Source: Fibrisoma limi BUZ 3 (GTDB taxonomy: Bacteria > Bacteroidota > Bacteroidia > Cytophagales > Spirosomataceae). From it: DNA of 64,000 nt. The stretch lies in the NCBI RefSeq assembly GCF_000296815.2, contig NZ_CAIT01000006.1, positions 1,246,777 through 1,310,776 on the forward strand, read 5' to 3'. The notes under the pieces are model-generated. The model saw only the letters and a list, made by a program, of their open reading frames with translations. It was not told where the DNA came from and made no database searches. Both the position numbers and the translations under genes were made by a program. Shown here one piece after another: positions 58,901 through 64,000 of the stretch (positions are counted from its first letter, which is position 1; each line of letters starts with the position of its first letter).

Positions 58901-60442
58901 CCGGTCGAACCCCCGCTCGAACCACAAACCGAAACGCCCCATCAAGGTCTTGTTGCTGAGATGCTCAAGCTGGCCAAAGCGGGACGCAATCATGGGCGTC
59001 AGCGTGAACGACACCAGCAGGCTGAACAGGGTTGAACTCACCACGACCAGCGAGAATTCCCGCATCAGATCCCCGATCAGGCCTGGCGCGATGGACAAGG
59101 GCACGAACACGACGACGTCGACCAACGTAATGGCAATGGCAGCAAAGCCGATGTCAGTACGTCCATCCAGGGCCGCAGTCCGTTTGTCTTTCCCGCGTTC
59201 CAGTTGCTGGTAGATGCTTTCGAGCACCACAATGGAGTCGTCGACCAGTATGCCAATCACCAGCGACAAGGCCAGCAACGTCAGCAGGTTGAGTGAGAAC
59301 CCGAGCAGGTTCATGACCACGAACGTCGACAACAGCGACGCCGGAATAGCCACCATCACAATCAGCGACGACCGCAGACTGTGCAGGAACACGAACATGA
59401 CCAGAGCCACCAGCAGCACCGCCAGCACCAGGTCGTGGTTGACGGCTTCGGCTGCGGCCAGGGTAAACTCCGACGCATCCTGGGCGATGGCAAACGACAG
59501 CCCCGTCGACTTGTATTCGGTCTCAAACTGGCTCAGCAGGTTTCGTACGGCCTGGCTCACCTCGACGTTGTTGGCCCCGGATTGCTTTGTCACGAGTAGT
59601 CCCACCGTCGCCTTGCGGTTGAAGCGGTTGATGTTTTCAATGGCCTTGCGAGCGGTCTGAATGGTAGCCACTTCGCCAAGCCGGATGTTAGCTCCTGACC
59701 GGTCGGTGAACACCACGATGTTGCGCAGTTGATCGAGGGCATCGGTCTTACCGACAACCCGCACCGAGTATGCCGCGTCCGTATCTTTAATCTCGCCCGC
59801 CGGCACGTTCAGGTTGGAGGCCCGGATGGCGTTCACCACTTGCAATACGGACAGATTCAAGGATTTAAGCCGGGCAGCGTCCAGTGCCACGCGGACTTCG
59901 GTATCGGGCAATCCCACGAAGGTTACCTGACCGACGCCGGGCGTTTGAGCAATTCGGGGCTTAAGCTGCGTTTTCAGTAACGTACCGAACGCCTGATCCG
60001 GCAGTTGACTGGTAGCCGCAATCCGCAACACCGGCAAATCTGACAGCGAGTATTTAGCCACAACGGGCGTTTTACTGTCGGCAGGCAGCGTAGCCACGAT
60101 CTCGTTGACCCGGCGCTGGACTTCCTGCAACGCCCGGTCGTGGTCGGAGCCCTGCCGAAACTCAACCTGAATGAGCGATGCGTTTTCCAGCGATTGGGAG
60201 GTAATTCGTTTGATCCGATCCGCAGTCGATACAGCGTCTTCAACGGGTTTAGTCAGGCCGTTTTCCACCTCGGCCGGCGATGCACCCGGATAAAACGTAG
60301 TTACCGTAACAAAGGGCGTTGAAATATCCGGCAGCAGTTCATACCGAAGCTGGGTGTAGGAAAAAGCGCCCAGAATACCCAGCACTAAAAACAGGACAAT
60401 GATGAGAATGGGCCGGTTAATGGCGAGCTGCGCCAGTTTCAT
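55901..60442 (-). CDS. RND multidrug-type efflux pump fused to TolC-like outer-membrane channel
   Basis: One frame of 1513 residues. Residues 1-about 1035 are a complete AcrB/MexF-type RND pump: MKLAQLAINRPILIIVLFLVLG, the helix-4 proton-relay motif GILVDDSIVVLE, porter domains, GFIGAEFTPPTDKGEV at the start of the second repeat, and a second set of helices to TVYMDFTRLLEWVNRR. Residues about 1065-1513 are a TolC/OEP factor (LSLQQAADLVRAQNGDV, repeated coiled coils). The junction is G/C-rich repeat copy D plus an internal signal-peptide-like stretch KTVSAAIVLIVLSTCTLNAQ. Pump and channel are normally separate proteins in different membranes, so either the channel is also translated separately or the fusion spans the envelope. 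It overlaps the adaptor gene by 4 bases. Confidence 0.88.
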   Translation of the reverse strand: MKLAQLAINRPILIIVLFLVLGILGAFSYTQLRYELLPDISTPFVTVTTFYPGASPAEVENGLTKPVEDAVSTADRIKRITSQSLENASLIQVEFRQGSDHDRALQEVQRRVNEIVATLPADSKTPVVAKYSLSDLPVLRIAATSQLPDQAFGTLLKTQLKPRIAQTPGVGQVTFVGLPDTEVRVALDAARLKSLNLSVLQVVNAIRASNLNVPAGEIKDTDAAYSVRVVGKTDALDQLRNIVVFTDRSGANIRLGEVATIQTARKAIENINRFNRKATVGLLVTKQSGANNVEVSQAVRNLLSQFETEYKSTGLSFAIAQDASEFTLAAAEAVNHDLVLAVLLVALVMFVFLHSLRSSLIVMVAIPASLLSTFVVMNLLGFSLNLLTLLALSLVIGILVDDSIVVLESIYQQLERGKDKRTAALDGRTDIGFAAIAITLVDVVVFVPLSIAPGLIGDLMREFSLVVVSSTLFSLLVSFTLTPMIASRFGQLEHLSNKTLMGRFGLWFERGFDRLAAVYQDVLAWALGHRKTTALLAGGLFVASLTLPSMGFIGAEFTPPTDKGEVSITLQFAEGQKLAQTDALARQFEQTLYQMPEVRRVFTNVGSNPDSFGLTSGSNSVEFSVTFSPKNERTKDLVTLTQEVKQRAAQLPGVRIKAYPIGILGADGSTPIMLIVSGADRENVRSEATRIADAMRAIPGTADVRFSGQMRKPEVQIDVDREKLARYGLTTEEAGSAIRTALAGFDDLTIQPKDGSGLAGDQSVTMRIQYAESFRNRTEQLGRLSLLNAEGQLVELRQVADIRETFNPAVLERKDRNNAVTVTAQAVGRPVGDIGVDIQQAVAKLGIDPSVRIVYGGDLELQDDSFGKLGLAFGAAILFMYLIMVALYNSWLYPFVVLFSIPMAIVGALFALAFTMNSLNIFTILGLIMMLGLVAKNAILLVDRANQNREQGQPLVDALLEAGQNRLRPILMTTLAMVVGMLPIALATGPGAELKSGLAWALVGGLSSSMLLTLVFVPTVYMDFTRLLEWVNRRGAKGLGQGATGSGVGTKTVSAAIVLIVLSTCTLNAQPATPGPQPPALTPLPIAPRPLSLQQAADLVRAQNGDVRVAKMDIEKADVRLEEVKRSWWPTLNGVGQYTYNIKPPVFFFPAFSIDPATGSFSIDENRLQPVQAALRHGYSGAVNLAMPLVQPDLRIGRKQAATARQVASESLRAVTARQVTEVKKQYLNVLLAEEQRRLALRGIHRAQEALREARNLYRVQLATDADTLRAFVEVENQRPNLSKLERTIRLLRNQLSTLLGLKPDTELVLTDSLVYRPDAVAGEAITIGRAWNQRPELRQLALNLEQSQQQEQLDRTRRLPTLSLFGQVSTQAQLNDFRFQNSRWPLVLYAGLQLNIPLFNSTNALKIQQARIAYWQGQEQLRYNKELVANEVRSSLYAVDEARERIKTQDGVIRAVERSYGLFQSRYRQGLTRFSDLTDAELAFRQAQSNRLQAVYDYLVAQLDLERAIGVE
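57174..57352. repeat. G-rich/C-rich low-complexity element, copy D (pump-channel junction)
   Basis: Plus strand: GTGGGCGTGGGG/GGGGGCTGGGGG tracts (57174-57231) and C-rich tracts (57297-57352) flank 65 bases that encode, on the minus strand, the signal peptide of the channel. The arms are roughly complementary, as in copies A-C, but the core here is the native gene. Confidence 0.75.
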
Positions 60443-61557
60443 AGCGATTTCGGTTGGGTTAGTCCGGTTTTATTCTGATTTATTTCTGATTGCCCAAAAT
60501 CATTCCGGGCAACCTGCACAAACTGCCCATTACGCAATTCGCTCGTTCCGCTGACCACTACGCTATCGCCTGGTTGAAGCCCCTCACCCACGAGGACGTA
60601 TTCACCTACGGTTCGCTCCGTTTTCACCGGCCGCTGCGCTATTCGTCCGTTGCGAAAGAGATACACCGCCGGCTGGCGGCTCTGCGGGATTAGCGCGGTA
60701 CGTGGTATGCTCAGCGCCGTCGTGGGTTGTGCGGCCGTTACCGTAACGTGGGCCGTCATACCTACCCGCAGCGGATGGCGTTGCGCGCCGTTAGCCACCC
60801 TGATCTCGACCGGAAACCGGCCAACCTCCCCTCCCTTCAGCCGGATCTGATGCACGGTCCCGTTAAACGATTGATTGGGGTACGCTTCGAACGTTACGGG
60901 TACGCGCCGACCCGGCCAGAACTGGGCCAGATCAGCCTCCGGTACGGTTACGACCAGCTTCACCGCCGATACGTCCGTAATGGTCATCAACGGAGTACCG
61001 GGGCTGATAAACATTCCTTTCTCCACGTTTTTCTCCGTAACGGTGCCACCGATGGGAGATTTGACGATGGCATCACGCAGTTGTTTTTTGAGCGTCAGCA
61101 ACTGACTCTCGGCGTTTCTCGCTTGCAGCCGGGCGTTTTCCAGGTCGACGGCCGGTACGTTATTTTCGCGGTGAAGAGTTTCGTACCGGACCAGATCCAC
61201 CTGCGCCTTTCGCCAGGCCGCTTCGGCCGCCTGCAGGGCGATTTCGGTCAGTTCGGCATCGACCCGCGCGATGGGCTGATCCTGACGGACGGGACCGTTA
61301 AGGTGCGCATACAGCTCCCGAATAACCCCCTGGGTAGTGGCCGTCATCTGCACCTCGCGCCAGGCTTCGGTCTTGCCAATGTACTCGACAGGCTCGGTAA
61401 ACGTTCGTTGCTGAACCCGGGCAACGGCCACCGTGGTGGCGAGTGGCTGGCGGGCAAGCTGGAGCTGGGCTTCCTGCTTTCGGCGGCTACTCATCAGCAG
61501 CGCAATGGCGCCACCAGCCACCAGCAGCCCAATTAAAACAGCGATCCACTTTTTCAT
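60439..61557 (-). CDS. RND efflux periplasmic adaptor (membrane fusion protein)
   Basis: 372 residues from ATG 61557 (MKKWIAVLIGLLVAGGAIALL). The upstream Met at 61587 coincides with a -7 box, so it is not used. N-terminal anchor helix, barrel-sandwich hybrid halves (AWREVQMTATTQGVIRELYAHLNGPVRQDQPIARVD and AIVKSPIGGTVTEKNVEKGMFISPGTPLMTI) around a coiled-coil hairpin (EAAWRKAQVDLVRYETLHRENNVPAVDLENARLQARNAESQL), a beta-barrel and a membrane-proximal domain. It links inner-membrane pump and outer-membrane channel. The pump-channel gene follows with a 4-base overlap. Confidence 0.93.
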   Translation of the reverse strand: MKKWIAVLIGLLVAGGAIALLMSSRRKQEAQLQLARQPLATTVAVARVQQRTFTEPVEYIGKTEAWREVQMTATTQGVIRELYAHLNGPVRQDQPIARVDAELTEIALQAAEAAWRKAQVDLVRYETLHRENNVPAVDLENARLQARNAESQLLTLKKQLRDAIVKSPIGGTVTEKNVEKGMFISPGTPLMTITDVSAVKLVVTVPEADLAQFWPGRRVPVTFEAYPNQSFNGTVHQIRLKGGEVGRFPVEIRVANGAQRHPLRVGMTAHVTVTAAQPTTALSIPRTALIPQSRQPAVYLFRNGRIAQRPVKTERTVGEYVLVGEGLQPGDSVVVSGTSELRNGQFVQVARNDFGQSEINQNKTGLTQPKSL

Positions 61558-61895
61558 CTGGTCGTTTTCTGGTTTGGAAGACACCACAAACCTATCGCAC
61601 GACCAGACGAACGTCGGGGCGAATCAGACTCAGCCGACTCTGCCCCTTACCGAAGCGTAGGGTAGCTCACCCGAAGCGTTTACTGATGTATACGCAAGCT
61701 GTTTCTGAGGGCATTCAGCAGCCATACCGCGCCCTCCCGGTAAGTAAGTGCTAAAGGCCGACCCTCAATATCGAGCGACTTCTTCCTGTTTTTAGTACAT
61801 TCGCGCACCAAAACCCTTGTACAACAAACCACCGCCCAACGCATTATTGCCGGGCGACGACGGCTTCGGCCGCCTAACTCATCAACCATCTTCAT
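61558..61895. promoter_or_regulatory. Divergent promoter region of the efflux operon and malic enzyme
   Basis: 338 bases without a gene. It contains TAGGTTTG on the minus strand (61587-61594), an exact -7 box 29 bases before the adaptor start. On the plus strand TACATTCG (61796-61803), one mismatch, lies 92 bases before the malic-enzyme ATG. No regulator gene is adjacent. Confidence 0.5.
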
Positions 61896-64000
61896 ATGCA
61901 GCAAAAAATCCGACGCGAAGACGCCCTCGAATACCACGCAAAAGGCCGTCCTGGAAAACTGGAGGTAATTCCATCCAAGGAATACAGTACACAGCGCGAC
62001 CTGACGCTGGCCTATTCCCCCGGCGTGGCCGAACCCTGTCTGGCCATTGAAGCCAATCCCGAAGACGTGTACAAATACACGACCAAAGGCAATCTGGTGG
62101 CCGTTATCAGCAACGGAACCGCCGTACTGGGCCTGGGCGATATCGGTCCTGAAGCCGGTAAGCCAGTGATGGAAGGAAAGGGCCTGCTCTTTAAAATCTA
62201 CGCCGATATTGACGTATTTGATATTGAACTCAACACCAAAGACGTCGACGAATTTGTCCGGACCGTCAAGATTCTGGAGCCGACGTTCGGAGGGGTGAAT
62301 CTGGAGGACATCAAAGCTCCGGAATGTTTCGAGATTGAGGAGCGACTGAAGCGTGAACTCAACATCCCGGTCATGCACGACGACCAGCACGGTACGGCCA
62401 TCATCAGCGCGGCCGCCCTGCTGAACGCCCTCGAACTGGTCGATAAACGTATTGAGGACGTTAAAATCGTGGTGAACGGCGCGGGAGCTTCCGCTATTTC
62501 CTGCACGAAACTCTACGTAGCACTGGGTGCCCGAATCGAAAATGTGGTCATGTGCGACAGTAAAGGCGTTATCCGCGCCGACCGCACCGATCTTGATGAT
62601 CGGAAGCGGATGTTTGCGACCACCCGCGATCTAAAAACACTTGAAGAAGCCTTTGTCGGGGCCGACGTATTTATCGGTCTGTCGAAAGGGAACGTAGTGA
62701 GCCAGGATATGGTCCGTTCGATGGCCGAACACCCCATTGTGTTCGCTATGGCCAACCCGACCCCCGAAATCAGCTACGAAGATGCAACGGCCGCCCGACC
62801 GGATATTATCATGGCAACCGGCCGCTCCGACTACCCCAACCAGGTGAACAACGTACTGGGTTTCCCTTACATCTTCCGGGGTGCACTGGATGTTCGGGCC
62901 ACCGAGATTAACGAAGAAATGAAGCTGGCGGCTGTTCACGCCCTGGCTGACCTGGCCAAGAAACCCGTTCCCGACATCGTTCACCTGGCCTACGGTCAGG
63001 ATAGTCTGATGTTCGGTCGTGACTATATTATCCCCAAACCCGTTGACCCGCGCCTGCTGACGACCGTAGCCCCGGCCGTGGCCCAGGCCGCTATAGATTC
63101 GGGCGTTGCCAAACAACCGATCTCCGACTGGGACGCCTACGAGCAACAACTCGCCCGGCGTCTGGGCCAGGATAACCAGATTTCGCGGGTGATCATTAAT
63201 AAGGCCAAGACGAACCCGAAGCGGGTTGTGTTTGCCGATGCCGAAAACCTGAAGGTGTTAAAAGCCGCTCAGCAGGTCCGCGACGAGGGGATTGCCTTCC
63301 CGATTCTGCTCGGTCAAACGAATACCATCCGGCAGATCATTACGCAGAACAACCTCGATATGGGGGATATTCCTATTATCGACCCGCGGTCGCCGGAGCA
63401 GGATGTGCTGATTGAGCGATTTGCCGACATGTATTTCGACAAGCGTAAGCGGAAAGGTGTCAACGCGACGGAAGCCCGCAAACAGATGTACTTCCGGAAT
63501 TACTTCGGCGCCATGATGGTCGAAACCGGCGAGGCTGATGCGCTTATTTCGGGTCTCACGCGTAGTTATCCGGACACGATCCGGCCGTCGCTCCAGATTA
63601 TCGGTAAGGAACACGGGGTGCAGAAAGTGGCCGGGATGTACATCCTGCTGACCAAACGGGGGCCGCTGTTCTTCTCCGACACGACGGTTAACTTCAACCC
63701 GACGGCCGAGGAAATAGTTGAGATCACCGAACTGACGGCCCGGGCCGTGGAGCGGTTCAACATTAAGCCCCGCATCGCGCTGGTCACATACTCCAACTTC
63801 GGCAGTGCCAAAGGCGAAGACGCGCAGAAGATGAACCGGGCCGTTGAAATTCTGGAAAAGAAGCACCCGGATATGATCGTCGACGGCGAAATTCAGGCGC
63901 ACCTGGCGTTCAATACGGAGCTGCTGCGGCAAAATCACCCATTCAGCAAACTGGTCGACGACGGTGCCAACACCCTCATTTTTCCGAATCTGTCGGCCTC
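61896..64000 (+). CDS. maeB: NADP-type malic enzyme fused to phosphotransacetylase-like domain (partial at window edge)
   Basis: At least 701 residues from the ATG at 61896 ([20 protein letters not shown]), open to the window end. Malic enzyme part (1-about 425): [40 protein letters not shown] (metal and substrate site), [11 protein letters not shown] (dinucleotide fold). PTA_PTB domain (about 430 on): [26 protein letters not shown]-like [12 protein letters not shown] and [12 protein letters not shown]. MaeB decarboxylates malate to pyruvate with NADP; the PTA-like part is usually inactive and regulatory, binding acetyl-CoA. Family length is about 755, so perhaps 50 residues lie beyond base 64000. 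Confidence 0.95.
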   Translation, partial: MQQKIRREDALEYHAKGRPGKLEVIPSKEYSTQRDLTLAYSPGVAEPCLAIEANPEDVYKYTTKGNLVAVISNGTAVLGLGDIGPEAGKPVMEGKGLLFKIYADIDVFDIELNTKDVDEFVRTVKILEPTFGGVNLEDIKAPECFEIEERLKRELNIPVMHDDQHGTAIISAAALLNALELVDKRIEDVKIVVNGAGASAISCTKLYVALGARIENVVMCDSKGVIRADRTDLDDRKRMFATTRDLKTLEEAFVGADVFIGLSKGNVVSQDMVRSMAEHPIVFAMANPTPEISYEDATAARPDIIMATGRSDYPNQVNNVLGFPYIFRGALDVRATEINEEMKLAAVHALADLAKKPVPDIVHLAYGQDSLMFGRDYIIPKPVDPRLLTTVAPAVAQAAIDSGVAKQPISDWDAYEQQLARRLGQDNQISRVIINKAKTNPKRVVFADAENLKVLKAAQQVRDEGIAFPILLGQTNTIRQIITQNNLDMGDIPIIDPRSPEQDVLIERFADMYFDKRKRKGVNATEARKQMYFRNYFGAMMVETGEADALISGLTRSYPDTIRPSLQIIGKEHGVQKVAGMYILLTKRGPLFFSDTTVNFNPTAEEIVEITELTARAVERFNIKPRIALVTYSNFGSAKGEDAQKMNRAVEILEKKHPDMIVDGEIQAHLAFNTELLRQNHPFSKLVDDGANTLIFPNLSA

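Noticed and set aside
61680-63938. Series of minus-strand frames opposite the malic enzyme
   Set aside because: They are shadows of a clear MaeB coding sequence that runs off the window edge.

Overview
The window looks like a chromosome segment of a Spirosoma/Fibrella-like member of the Cytophagales (Bacteroidota). The evidence is: a fused CcoN-CcoO cbb3 oxidase subunit with a one-haem CcoP; several LytS-type kinase/LytTR regulator pairs; CarboxypepD_reg plus beta-barrel outer-membrane receptors; families common in Bacteroidota (DUF2911, DUF4136, DUF4142, DUF5686 remnant); and about ten start-proximal boxes matching the Bacteroidota -7 consensus TAnnTTTG. Base composition by eye is moderately GC-rich. 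This is inference from gene content; no 16S gene is present.

Layout. 1-5.6 kb: a LytS-type kinase cut off from its partner by the window edge, small secreted proteins, an M23 peptidase, and a three-gene minus-strand operon (outer-membrane protein, beta-lactamase-fold lipoprotein, membrane protein). 5.7-12.1 kb: a cbb3 oxidase operon on the minus strand, ccoS-ccoNO-ccoQ-ccoP-ccoG-ccoH-TauE/SafE-like; ccoS and ccoQ are very small and easily missed. 12.4-24.7 kb: a TonB-type receptor, ArsC-like and NIF3-like proteins, a group III truncated globin, an arginyltransferase-like protein, a sensor kinase with three stand-alone receiver proteins, and a second receptor divergent from a MarR regulator with a palindrome placed like an operator. 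24.9-30.3 kb: desaturase, the CcoI-type copper ATPase and hemN (divergent), and a flavin-binding PNPOx-fold protein. 30.4-39 kb: mostly small secreted proteins and lipoproteins, a CPBP protease, a NUDIX hydrolase, a cupin protein and a collapsed DUF5686 pseudogene. 39-45.6 kb: LytS/LytTR pair, ruvC, then flippase-like protein, glycosyltransferase, polysaccharide deacetylase and glycosyltransferase packed together. 45.7-55.7 kb: TatD, asparaginase, tRNA-Ser(GGA), two transcription regulators, a glutaryl-CoA-dehydrogenase-like enzyme, stress-type small proteins and another LytS/LytTR pair. 55.9-64 kb: an RND efflux operon whose pump and TolC-like channel are one reading frame, then a malic enzyme-phosphotransacetylase fusion running off the right edge.

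The most striking non-gene signal is a family of G-rich/C-rich inverted low-complexity inserts (about 7570-7815, 9661-9738, 27197-27357, 57174-57352). Three are inside open reading frames without breaking them: an 80-residue insert in CcoG, a 53-residue insert in CcoI, and the junction of the RND pump with its outer-membrane channel, where a complete signal peptide lacking its ATG is buried in the fusion. The fourth lies between ccoQ and ccoNO. They look like a dispersed mobile or recombinogenic repeat that tolerates landing in genes. No insertion sequence, prophage, CRISPR array or rRNA operon was seen.
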